The notes under the pieces: generated by a model
Database searches by the model: none
What the model saw: only the letters and a program-made list of their open reading frames with translations
What the model was told of the DNA's origin: nothing
Program-made: the position numbers and the translations under genes
DNA from: Serinicoccus marinus DSM 15273
GTDB taxonomy: Bacteria; Actinomycetota; Actinomycetes; Actinomycetales; Dermatophilaceae
DNA length: 64,000 nt
Assembly (NCBI RefSeq): GCF_008386315.1
Contig: NZ_CP043808.1
Coordinates: 2,728,001 to 2,792,000 of the forward strand
Direction: 5' to 3'
Shown: piece after piece, positions 56,538 to 64,000 of the stretch
Layout: each line of letters begins with the position of its first letter
Numbering within the stretch: position 1 is the first letter of the stretch

Positions 56538-57484
56538 GCGGGGGCGGTCCCCCGGTCGTGCGCGCCGGAGGGGTGCTGCCGGTGCGCCGGCACGACGGGG
56601 TCCTGCAGGTGGCGCTGGTCCACCGGCCGAAGTACGACGACTGGTCCTGGCCCAAGGGCAAGCTCGACCGGGGCGAGGACTTCCCCTCCGCCGCGGTGCG
56701 CGAGACCTGGGAGGAGACCGGGCTGCGGGTGCGGCTGCGGACCCCGCTGCCGCCGGCGCGCTACCGCCTCGCGGGCGGGGCGGACAAGCTCGTCCACTAC
56801 TGGGCCGGGGAGGTGCTGGACGGGTCCGGCGCCCTGGAGCACGAGGTCGACGAGGTCGCCTGGCTCTCGCCGACGCTGGCGGGCCGTCGGCTCAGCTACC
56901 CCCGTGACCGGGACCAGCTCGACGCCCTCGTCACGCTGGACGCCGCGGACCGGCTCGCCACCTGGACACTGCTCGTGGTGCGGCACGCCCTGGCCGTCCC
57001 CCGGTCGGACTGGGAGGACCCGGACACCGAGCGCCCCCTCACCGGCGCCGGGCGGCGACGCTCACGCGGCCGCGTGCAGGACCTGCTGCGCGCCTACGGT
57101 CCCGAGGTGGTGATCTCCAGCCCGTCGGTGCGCTGCGCGGACACGGTGGCACCCTTCGCCTCGGCCGACGGCATACCCCTCGTCACCAAGAAGGGTCTGT
57201 CCGAGGAGGGCTTCGCCGCAGATCCCCACAAGCTGGTCAAGCACGTCGACCGGGTGCTCGCCCGCGGGGTGTCGACGGTGCTGTGCTCGCACGGCCCGCT
57301 GCTGCCCGACCTCGCCGGGATGCTGCTGGCCCGCGCCGACCCGACCCTGGACTCCTCGGACCGCCGCATGCTCGGCCGGCTGGCGACGAAGGCGATGGAC
57401 AAGGGCGAGGTGCTGGCCTGCACGATGCTCGGGAGCGGCCGCTCGGCCCGCGTCGTCGCGGTGGAGCGGCACCGGCCCGCCTGA
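56534..57484 (+). CDS. Nudix hydrolase fused to a histidine phosphatase domain (MutT1-like)
   Basis: This encodes 316 residues. The N-terminal Nudix box is PKGKLDRGEDFPSAAVRE with TWEETGL, covering GX5EX7REUXEEXGU. The C-terminal histidine-phosphatase domain has VVRHALAVPRSDW, ISSPSVRCADTV and LCSHGPLLPDL. Mycobacterial MutT1 has the same two-domain build and hydrolyses 8-oxo-dGTP and diadenosine polyphosphates. The ATG overlaps the mshD stop. It ends before a large palindromic intergenic region. Confidence 0.9.
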   Translation: MSGGGPPVVRAGGVLPVRRHDGVLQVALVHRPKYDDWSWPKGKLDRGEDFPSAAVRETWEETGLRVRLRTPLPPARYRLAGGADKLVHYWAGEVLDGSGALEHEVDEVAWLSPTLAGRRLSYPRDRDQLDALVTLDAADRLATWTLLVVRHALAVPRSDWEDPDTERPLTGAGRRRSRGRVQDLLRAYGPEVVISSPSVRCADTVAPFASADGIPLVTKKGLSEEGFAADPHKLVKHVDRVLARGVSTVLCSHGPLLPDLAGMLLARADPTLDSSDRRMLGRLATKAMDKGEVLACTMLGSGRSARVVAVERHRPA

Positions 57485-57513
57485 CGTGGGCCTGAACTGC
57501 CCTGGAACAAGTG

Positions 57514-57723
57514 ATGCGTGCCGGGCCGGGAGCGCCTCTCGGCGCGTGGCCGCTCGAAGCGGCGAATGTTGGAGCCCGGGGCTGCCGCGGCCCGGCACGC
57601 ACTGCACAACGGTACGCCTGGGCCGGATGTTCCCCAAACCTGGACCGGGCGCGTCCAAGGGTGCGCGACTGCAGCGGATATGTCGCCCGCCCGGGCGATT
57701 CCACGACATACCCGCTGCAGTCG
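57514..57723. repeat. Two large inverted repeats between convergent genes
   Basis: The first has arms TGCGTGCCGGGCC (57516-57528) and GGCCCGGCACGCA (57589-57601). The second has arms CGCGACTGCAGCGGATATG (57664 on) and its near-perfect complement CATACCCGCTGCAGTCGCG (to about 57723), with one mismatch and a loop of about 20 bases. Together they fill most of the 258-bp gap between the Nudix gene and the convergent treZ-linked gene. The second could act as a bidirectional terminator, but both look too elaborate for that alone. Confidence 0.72.
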
Positions 57724-57742
57724 CGCCGTCGGGGCCGGAGGG

Positions 57743-58372
57743 TCAGTGCAGGTCGCCCAGGCGCCACAGCCGGGCGCAGGCGGTGAGGTCGTCGGCGGTG
57801 TCCCGCAGCCGCGCCGCACGGTTGACCTGCTTGGTGGGGATGTCGCCGCCGCCCGGCTCTGCCAGCCCGACCGCCATGACGTGGCAGAAGGCGCTGGCCC
57901 GCTCCAGGGCGATCGCGAAGTCACCGGTGAAGATGCCGCCCAGGATCTGCTCGGTCAGGTGGCGCAGGCCGTCCGGGTCGGGCGGCTCGGCGACCCCGGC
58001 GATGGCGCGGTAGACCTCCGCGTGGCCGGAGCCCGCCGCGAACTGGCGCCCGACCTCCTCCGGCTGCCGCAGCACCCACTCGTGCAGCAGGTAGAGCCGC
58101 CACAACGCCCCCGGCAGGGTGCGCGCGGGCCGGTCCGACCAGAGCTGGGCGACGGTCGCCAGCCCCACCTCGCCGACGAGCCCGACGAGGCGGGAGGTGA
58201 GCTCGTGGTCGCCCGCTGACTCCGCCCGGCCGCGACCGACGACGAGCTCGGCGCTGCGGTGGGCGGCCTCGGCCAGCTCCAGCGGGTCGGCGCCACCCCC
58301 GGCGTCCTCGAGCCGGTCCGGCGGCCGCAGCGTCGGACGGTGGAAGTGCCGGCGTCCCTGCTCCTCGCTCAT
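57743..58372 (-). CDS. Uncharacterised protein coupled to treZ
   Basis: This encodes 209 residues, largely helical, with LVGLVGEVGLATVAQLW and YLLHEWVLRQPEEVG. No domain was recognised, and there is no signal peptide or membrane span. Its ATG overlaps the treZ stop (ATGA), so it is part of the treY-treZ operon and may be linked to trehalose metabolism. A DNA-binding or enzyme role cannot be supported from the sequence. Confidence 0.6.
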   Translation of the reverse strand: MSEEQGRRHFHRPTLRPPDRLEDAGGGADPLELAEAAHRSAELVVGRGRAESAGDHELTSRLVGLVGEVGLATVAQLWSDRPARTLPGALWRLYLLHEWVLRQPEEVGRQFAAGSGHAEVYRAIAGVAEPPDPDGLRHLTEQILGGIFTGDFAIALERASAFCHVMAVGLAEPGGGDIPTKQVNRAARLRDTADDLTACARLWRLGDLH

Positions 58373-60138
58373 CGGGTCGTCACCACCACGCTGTCCGGGC
58401 CCAGCCGCAGCACACCGCCGTCGCCGGGGTCCCCGGGCGGGAAGGTGGCGAGCACCTCACCGGCCGGGACGTCGCGCTCCACGGTGCCCTCGCCCCCGAG
58501 CCGCGCCACGACCACGACACCCGGCCGCTCGACCGTGAGGATCTCGCCGCCCCGGCCGTCATCCTCACGGACGACGCTCGCGGTGGTGCCCCGGGCGGCG
58601 GCGGGCGTCGCGGCCCGCCACCGCAGCAGGGTGCGGTAGAGGTCGAGCATCCGGGCGTGCTCGTCGTCCCCGACCTCGGACCAGTCGAGGGTGGAGGCGG
58701 CCACCGTGCCGGCGTCCTGCGGGTCCGGCACCTGACCGGCCCAGCCGTGCTCGGCGAACTCCGCCTGCCGGCCCTCCCGGATGGACTGCGCCAGCCACTC
58801 CTCCTCGTGGTCGGTGAAGTACTGCCACGGGGTGCTCGCCGCCCACTCCTCGCCCATGAAGAGCATCGGGGTCCACGGTGCGGTGAGCAGCAGCGCCGCC
58901 CCCACGGCGTGCCGTCCCGCAGGGAGGCCGTGGTGGATGCGGTCGCCGACCGCCCGGTTGCCGATCTGGTCGTGCGTCTGCAGCGAGGCGACGAAGCGCC
59001 ACGGCTCGGTCACCTCCAGGTCGACCGGGCGGCCGTGCGCCCGCTCGCGGAAGCTGGAGAACGTGCCGTCGTGGAAGAACGGCGTGCGGCCCAGCACCGC
59101 GGGGATCGCTCCCGGGTCGGCGAAGTCGGCGTAGTAGCCCTGCGCCTCGCCGGTGAGCAGCACGTGCAGCGCGTGGTGCACGTCGTCGGCCCACTGGCCG
59201 TGCAGCCCGAGCCCGCCGGCACCCCCGGGACCGCGGCGGGAGACGGTGGCCGGGTCGTTGCGATCGGACTCGGCGACCAGGCTGCGGGGTATGCCGGTGC
59301 GCGCCGCGATCTCGTCCGCGAGCGCGGCCAGCTCCTCCAGGAGGTGCACGGCGCGCTCGTCGTGCAGGGCGTGCACGGCATCCAGCCGGAGCCCGTCGAG
59401 GTGGTAGTCCTGCAGCCACATCGCGGTGTTGTCGAGCAGGTAGGCCCGCACCTCGTCGCTGCCCGGCCCGTCGAGGTTGACCGCGTCGCCCCACGGCGTG
59501 TGGTGCCGGTCGGTGAAGTAGGGCCCGGCCTGCGAGAGGTAGTTGCCGCTCGGGCCGAGGTGGTTGTAGACGACGTCGAGCCACACCGCGAGGCCCGCGG
59601 CGTGGGCGGCGTCGACGAAGGCGGCGAGGCCCGTCGGCCCGCCGTAGGCGTCGTGCACGGCATACGGCGCGACCCCGTCGTAGCCCCACCCGTGGCGGCC
59701 GGGGAAGGCGGCCACGGGCATGAGCTCGACCACGGTGATCCCGAGGTCCACGAGGTGGTCCAGGCGCTCGGCGGCGGCCGCGAAGGTGCCCTCCGGGGTG
59801 AAGGTCCCGACGTGCAGCTCGTAGACCGCGGCGCGCTCCATCGGCACCCCGGTCCAGGCGTCGTCGGACCAGGCGAAGGCGTCGGGGTCCACCAGCCTGC
59901 TGGGCGCGTGCACCCCGTCCGGCTGGTGCCGCGACCGCGGGTCCGGGACGGCGGTCCCGCCGTCCACGGCGAAGGCATACCGGCCGTCGTGCGGCGCCGG
60001 GTCCGCGGTGGCGGCCCACCAGCCGCCCTCCCCGCGCTCCATCGGCACCCGAGCGGCGTCCGCCTCCTCGGGTCGGGCGCCGAGCAGCAGGTCGACCCGG
60101 TCGGCGTCGGGTGCCCAGAGCGTGAACTCGTGCGTCAT
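58369..60138 (-). CDS. treZ: Malto-oligosyltrehalose trehalohydrolase
   Basis: This encodes 589 residues, GH13. An N-terminal CBM48 domain (FTLWAPDADRVDLLLG) is followed by the catalytic barrel: VVELMPVAAFPG, the nucleophile in GLRLDAVHALHDE, the acid/base in LVAESDRNDP and the SLQTHDQIGNRAVG block, which is diagnostic for TreZ. It releases trehalose from maltooligosyltrehalose made by TreY. Starts overlap both neighbours by 4 bp, so treY-treZ and the downstream unknown gene are coupled. Confidence 0.93.
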   Translation of the reverse strand: MTHEFTLWAPDADRVDLLLGARPEEADAARVPMERGEGGWWAATADPAPHDGRYAFAVDGGTAVPDPRSRHQPDGVHAPSRLVDPDAFAWSDDAWTGVPMERAAVYELHVGTFTPEGTFAAAAERLDHLVDLGITVVELMPVAAFPGRHGWGYDGVAPYAVHDAYGGPTGLAAFVDAAHAAGLAVWLDVVYNHLGPSGNYLSQAGPYFTDRHHTPWGDAVNLDGPGSDEVRAYLLDNTAMWLQDYHLDGLRLDAVHALHDERAVHLLEELAALADEIAARTGIPRSLVAESDRNDPATVSRRGPGGAGGLGLHGQWADDVHHALHVLLTGEAQGYYADFADPGAIPAVLGRTPFFHDGTFSSFRERAHGRPVDLEVTEPWRFVASLQTHDQIGNRAVGDRIHHGLPAGRHAVGAALLLTAPWTPMLFMGEEWAASTPWQYFTDHEEEWLAQSIREGRQAEFAEHGWAGQVPDPQDAGTVAASTLDWSEVGDDEHARMLDLYRTLLRWRAATPAAARGTTASVVREDDGRGGEILTVERPGVVVVARLGGEGTVERDVPAGEVLATFPPGDPGDGGVLRLGPDSVVVTTR

Positions 60139-62624
60139 CGGGCTCCCTCCCGCAGGTGGTCGGCGCGGACCAGTAGCGCGGCCGGCCCCTGGGCGAAGAC
60201 CTCGGCGGCGAGCAGGCCCTCCGCGCCGACCTCGTGCTCAGTGCCGGTGAGCGCGTCGACCCACAGGTCCGGCGGCAGGGGTATGCGGGTGTCGCCGAGT
60301 CCGCCCTCGGCGCCGAGGCTGCGTGGGGCCCGGATGGTGAGGGTCGCGGCGACGTCGCCGCGCAGGAAGCCCAGGACGTGCGGGCCCGCCTCGACCGGGC
60401 GGTAGCCGGCACCGGGACCGTAGGCCTGCGGCAACCAGGCGCGCAGCCGCAGCACCCGTGAGGTGACCCAGAGCACCTCGTCGGAGAGGTCGCCGGTCCA
60501 GCCGGTCGCGTCCAGCCGCTCCAGCCGGGCGATCCGCTCGTCGTAGTCGACGGGGCGGCGGTTGTCGGGGTCGACGAGGGACAGGTCGACGACGCCGGAG
60601 CCTTGGTAGGTGTCCGGGATGCCGGGGAGGGTGAGCTGCAGGATCTTCTGGGCGAGCGTCAGGGTGCGCGTCGTCAGCACGTTGTCCGCGAGGGTGTCGC
60701 CGATGGCCCCGGTGACCTCCCCGCCGTCGAGCATCTCCCGGGCCAGGGCCAGGACCCGGGCCTCGTAGTCCTCGTCCTGGTCGGTCCAGGTGGTGTGCTC
60801 CTTGCCCTCGCGCATCGCCTTGGTGAGGTAGGCCTCGAGGCGGTCCGCGTCGACCGGCCCGGCACCGACGAGGGTCTGCCAGATGAGGTGCGCGGTCGGG
60901 GCGTCCACGCCGTGCCGGTCGGCGGCCGCCCGGGCGGCGGCCGAGACCCGTGACCATCCCTCGGCGTCGCCGGAGACCGCGAGGATGCGGGCCCGGACGT
61001 CCTCGCTGCGCTTGGTGTCGTGCGTGGACAGCGTGGTCATGCCCAGGGGCCAGTGCTCGGCCTGGTGCTCGGCCCACGCGTGCAGCGTCGCGACACCGCG
61101 CCCGGCGTCGAGCCCCACGGAGGGGTCGGCGCCGACCTCGTTGAGCGCGACCAGCCGGTGCCAGCGGTAGAAGGCGGTGTCCTCGATCCCCTTGGCCATG
61201 ACCGGGCCGGTGGTCTGCTGGAAGCGGATGCACAGGTCCGCCGCGGCGGCCGGGTCGGCGGCGCACCCCTGCGGGTCGGCGAGCACGGCGACGAGGGCGT
61301 CGATCTCCGGTCGCAGGTCGGGGCGGGTGGCCAGCGCCCGCTCCTGGCCCGTGAACAGCGGCGCGACCATCGCCTCGTCGTGCTCGCCCGGAGGCGCGCC
61401 GGGGCGGACGTAGGCGCGGTAGACGTGGACGGACACGAGCAGCTCGAGCAGCGCCTCGCGCAGCCGCTGCGGGTCGTGCCCGGGCAGCGCCTCGGTCGCG
61501 CGCCGCAGCAGCCGGGCCATCTCGGGCCGCAGCAGCTCGGTGGCGGCCAGCCGCTTGCACCGCTCGATCTCCACGTGGACGTCGGGCTCACCGCCGGTCG
61601 CCTCCCACGCGCGGCTGACGACCTCGGTCGTGGTCGGGTCGACCAGGGCCGCCGACAGTGCGGCGTTGGCGTCGTAGCCGGTGGTCCCGGTGCACTGCCA
61701 GCCGGCGGGCAGCCGCTCGTCCCCCTCGAGGATCTTCTCCACCCAGATCGGGGTGCCCGGCCGGACCGCCGCGCTCAGCTGCTCGAGGTAGGCCGTGGGG
61801 TCGGCCAGCCCGTCCGGGTGGTCGATGCGGAAGCCGTCGACCACGCCGCCGTGGTGCAGCTCGAGGAGCAGCTCATGCGTCGCCGCGAAGATGTCCGGCT
61901 CCTCGACCCGGACCCCGATGAGCCCGTCGACCTCGAAGAACCGGCGGTAGTTGAGGACGTCCGCGGCGTCCCGCCACGAGGCGAGCAGCCAGCGCTGGGC
62001 GTCCAGCACGGCGCGCAGCGCCGCCTGCGACGTCGATCCGTGCGGGTGCTCCGCGGCGAGCCGGTCGGTGCCCGGCGCGAGCGGGAGCACCTGCTCGTAG
62101 TAGCGGGCCACGGGCATACCCGCCGCCGGTCCCTCGTCGTCACGGCCGGTGCCGAGGGTGATCTCGCCCCGACCGAGCACCGCGTCGAGGTCGTCGCCGA
62201 GGACGGGCAGCCCGAGGCGTCCGCCGAGGTGGTCCCAGTCGACGTCGAACCAGGCGGCGCGGGCCGCGGTCGGCCCGTCACGCAGGACCTCCCAGAGCGG
62301 GGCGTTGCGCCACAGCGGGGCGACCATCGCCATGTGGTTGGGCACGACGTCGACCACGACGCCCAGGCCGAGGTCGTGACAGGCGCGGGCGAGCGACTCC
62401 AGCCCGGCCCGACCGCCGATCTCCGGGTTCACCTCGGTGTGGTCCAGCACGTCGTAGCCGTGCTCGGACCCCGGGACCGCGGTGAGCACCGGGGAGAGGT
62501 AGACGTGGCTGACCCCGAGGGCGTGCAGGTAGGGCACGACCTCCTCGGCGTCGGCGCAGGTGAAGCCCGCGTGCAACTGCAGGCGGTAGGTGGCGGTCAG
62601 GGGGCGGGTGCTGGTCGCTGTCAT
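60135..62624 (-). CDS. treY: Maltooligosyl trehalose synthase
   Basis: This encodes 829 residues, GH13. TATYRLQLHAGFTCADAEEV opens the barrel, and the catalytic blocks DVVPNHMAMV, FRIDHPDGLADP and WVEKILEGDERLP are present together with the large TreY-specific C-terminal region. It turns the reducing end of alpha-glucan chains into a trehalose unit. The ATG lies a few bases after GAGACT on the minus strand. A debranching treX was not seen in the window. Confidence 0.94.
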   Translation of the reverse strand: MTATSTRPLTATYRLQLHAGFTCADAEEVVPYLHALGVSHVYLSPVLTAVPGSEHGYDVLDHTEVNPEIGGRAGLESLARACHDLGLGVVVDVVPNHMAMVAPLWRNAPLWEVLRDGPTAARAAWFDVDWDHLGGRLGLPVLGDDLDAVLGRGEITLGTGRDDEGPAAGMPVARYYEQVLPLAPGTDRLAAEHPHGSTSQAALRAVLDAQRWLLASWRDAADVLNYRRFFEVDGLIGVRVEEPDIFAATHELLLELHHGGVVDGFRIDHPDGLADPTAYLEQLSAAVRPGTPIWVEKILEGDERLPAGWQCTGTTGYDANAALSAALVDPTTTEVVSRAWEATGGEPDVHVEIERCKRLAATELLRPEMARLLRRATEALPGHDPQRLREALLELLVSVHVYRAYVRPGAPPGEHDEAMVAPLFTGQERALATRPDLRPEIDALVAVLADPQGCAADPAAAADLCIRFQQTTGPVMAKGIEDTAFYRWHRLVALNEVGADPSVGLDAGRGVATLHAWAEHQAEHWPLGMTTLSTHDTKRSEDVRARILAVSGDAEGWSRVSAAARAAADRHGVDAPTAHLIWQTLVGAGPVDADRLEAYLTKAMREGKEHTTWTDQDEDYEARVLALAREMLDGGEVTGAIGDTLADNVLTTRTLTLAQKILQLTLPGIPDTYQGSGVVDLSLVDPDNRRPVDYDERIARLERLDATGWTGDLSDEVLWVTSRVLRLRAWLPQAYGPGAGYRPVEAGPHVLGFLRGDVAATLTIRAPRSLGAEGGLGDTRIPLPPDLWVDALTGTEHEVGAEGLLAAEVFAQGPAALLVRADHLREGAR

Positions 62625-62679
62625 GACGCGCCCAGTCTCTCACCGGTATGCCTGCCCCGGTCCCGGTCGACCCGTCCTG

Positions 62680-62895
62680 TCAGCCGGACCCGTGCCAGCG
62701 GGCATACCAGCCGAGCACGGCGAGCACCGCGACCACCGCCACCGCGGTGGCGAGCACGGCGGCGAGCCGCCAGCGGCGGGTCTGCACCCGGTCGTGCACG
62801 GCCAGGCTCTGCGCGCCGGGCTCGATCTCGTGACCGGGTGCGCGGAGCACCCGCCGCAGCAGGTCTTCCAGCGCACGCAGCGTGGACTCGCGCAT
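62680..62895 (-). CDS. Small single-span membrane protein after the anti-sigma-like gene
   Basis: This encodes 71 residues: a short charged N-terminus (RALEDLLRRVLRAPG) and one strong C-terminal helix, RRWRLAAVLATAVAVVAVLA. Its ATG overlaps the stop of the preceding gene by one base (TGATG). No family recognised; likely part of the sigma-factor operon. Confidence 0.55.
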   Translation of the reverse strand: MRESTLRALEDLLRRVLRAPGHEIEPGAQSLAVHDRVQTRRWRLAAVLATAVAVVAVLAVLGWYARWHGSG

Positions 62896-63926
62896 CAGCC
62901 GTTCGCCCTCTCGGGGTCGAGCCAGGCGAGGTTGTCGGCCGTCTTCTGCGCGATCTCGGCGGCGGCCTCGACGGCCTCGTCGAGCGTCTGGATCCCACCG
63001 TCGCCGGGAGCCGCGGTGACGGTGACGCCGACGAGGTAGTCGCCCTGCCGGACGAGCGCACCGGCCATGTGGTGCGGGGCGCTACCTCCGTACGTCTCCT
63101 CGCGCCCGACCAGCAGGTGGTCGGCGTCGTCGTGGCCGGGCCACGGCAGCGGCTCCGGCACGCTTGGCATGTTGTCGTGGTCGACCCAGACGATGCCGAG
63201 CCCGGTACCCCCGTCCCGGATGGCCGCCAGCGCGGCGGAGCTGTCGTCCCAGGCCGTGACCTGGATGTCGACCGAGTCCTGGTCGATCTCGTTGCCGCGG
63301 GCGAAGTACATCCAGCTCCGGCCGCTGTGCGGCTCGACGCCCCCGGAGCCGCTGCCCGCGGCCATGAACCGCTGGAGCGGCATGAGGAGTGGACTCGACA
63401 GTTCGGACTGCGGTGCTCCGAGCCGGTCGAGAAGGCCGATGTCCACCGGCCGCGGGTCGGGGATGTCGACGAGGTTCGGCGTGCCGGCGAAGTCGTCCGG
63501 CTCGACCGGCTCCGGCGGTGGCGTCGGCTGCCAGGGCGGGGTGTCGGCCGCCTCGGTCTGCTGCTCGCTGCTGTCCTCGCTGCCCGTCTCCTCCTCGGGG
63601 ACCTCCGTCGCCGCCGACGAGTCGTCAGGTCCGGGCGCGGGAGTGGCCTCCGCGGTCTGCGTGGCGACGCTGACGTCGACGTGGGCACCGTCGCCGAGCA
63701 TCCGGTTGCCCAGGACCCACCCGGAGGCCGCCAGCGCGGGCACGACGACCACGGCGGCCACGGTCGCCGTGGCGGCGCGGCGCCGGTAGATGCGCGCGGC
63801 ACGCTGCTTGACCCCCGCGACGAGCGCGTCGTGGTCGAAGGCCTCGTGCGGGTCGCCGCCGAGGGCGTGGCGCAGCTGCTCGTCCATCGCGCGCGGCTGC
63901 CCGTCCCGGTCGTCCTGCGAGGTCAT
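62895..63926 (-). CDS. Membrane protein with cytoplasmic head and large extracytoplasmic region (anti-sigma-like)
   Basis: This encodes 343 residues: a cytoplasmic N-terminus (about 1-48) with MDEQLRHALGGDPHEAFDHDALVAGV-type text, one membrane helix (about 50-72, ATATVAAVVVVPALAASG), a Pro/Glu/Ser-rich linker and a 200-residue outer domain. Its start overlaps the stop of an ECF-type sigma factor gene (ATGA). That context makes it a candidate sigma partner or regulator, but no zinc HxxxCxxC motif is present. Confidence in the role is low. Confidence 0.6.
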   Translation of the reverse strand: MTSQDDRDGQPRAMDEQLRHALGGDPHEAFDHDALVAGVKQRAARIYRRRAATATVAAVVVVPALAASGWVLGNRMLGDGAHVDVSVATQTAEATPAPGPDDSSAATEVPEEETGSEDSSEQQTEAADTPPWQPTPPPEPVEPDDFAGTPNLVDIPDPRPVDIGLLDRLGAPQSELSSPLLMPLQRFMAAGSGSGGVEPHSGRSWMYFARGNEIDQDSVDIQVTAWDDSSAALAAIRDGGTGLGIVWVDHDNMPSVPEPLPWPGHDDADHLLVGREETYGGSAPHHMAGALVRQGDYLVGVTVTAAPGDGGIQTLDEAVEAAAEIAQKTADNLAWLDPERANG

Positions 63927-64000
63927 CGCTGGGCCTCCTCGCCGTCGGTCTCCGGCACCAGCTGCCGAAGGTTGTTCAGCGCCGCGTGCGCGGCGCTGCG
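63923..64000 (-). CDS. C-terminal end of an ECF sigma factor (partial)
   Basis: Only the last 25 codons are in the window: RSAAHAALNNLRQLVPETDG and the stop, resembling the end of region 4 in SigE-type ECF sigma factors of actinobacteria. It is cut by the window edge and overlaps the next gene by 4 bp. Confidence 0.5.
   Translation of the reverse strand, partial: RSAAHAALNNLRQLVPETDGEEAQR

Overview
The window is high-GC actinobacterial DNA. The housekeeping part points to an order Micrococcales bacterium, plausibly the Ornithinimicrobium/Serinicoccus/Intrasporangiaceae area. This rests on mycothiol genes (mshA, mshD, mycothiol-dependent alcohol dehydrogenase), the order mshA - YbjN - gpm - senX3/regX3 and the pairs glnR-mshD and carD-ispD-ispF (arrangements also known from Mycobacterium tuberculosis), an Rpf-type resuscitation factor, and many leaderless genes. 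The genus is an inference from gene content only.

Bases 1 to about 13,160 look like the right part of a genomic island that ends at a tRNA-Thr gene (13163-13235), with a tyrosine integrase pseudogene beside the tRNA. The left third of the island is a nest of insertion sequences. One IS3-family element (here IS-A) is interrupted by a second IS3-family element (IS-B copy 1) and by an IS110-family element that may carry a bridge RNA. An identical second IS-B copy splits a 272-codon host gene. Behind it lie two small-module genes (winged-helix-like and phospholipase-D-like) and, on the other strand, a roughly 970-residue protein that joins alpha-helical repeats, an APH-like kinase domain and a KptA/Tpt1 RNA 2'-phosphotransferase domain. 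That protein is the most unusual gene here and a candidate conflict or RNA-repair factor.

From 13.2 kb rightward the window is core chromosome. 13.3-18.8 kb holds rpf with a CRP-like operator, a Ser/Thr kinase and otsAB. 18.9-27.4 kb holds a maltodextrin locus (LacI regulator, GH13 enzyme, malG, malF, malE and divergent malK) with operator repeats. 27.8-36.9 kb holds a DUF4032 gene, rlmB, cysS, a GH31 glycosidase, a YidC paralogue and an MBL hydrolase coupled to mscR. 38-42 kb holds an AbiEi-like gene between repeat arrays, then ispF, an ispD-kinase fusion and carD. 42-46.4 kb holds phoU, senX3-regX3 and gpm. 46.4-57.5 kb holds YbjN, mshA, a methyltransferase, dtd, asparaginase, ygfZ, an LCP protein, a nitrobindin-like protein, glnR, mshD and a Nudix-phosphatase. 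57.7-64 kb holds treZ, treY and an ECF-sigma/membrane-protein operon.

The genes converge on glucan and trehalose metabolism (OtsAB and TreYZ, maltodextrin uptake, GH13 and GH31), phosphate and nitrogen control, and mycothiol redox biology. Seven genes carry a net one-base loss in otherwise intact reading frames, which looks more like residual sequencing error than decay. Two cross-cutting signals stand out: the short word GTATGCC/GGCATAC is scattered through the core but almost absent from the island and the malEFG genes, and a family of 32-bp-period repeats lies in several intergenic regions.
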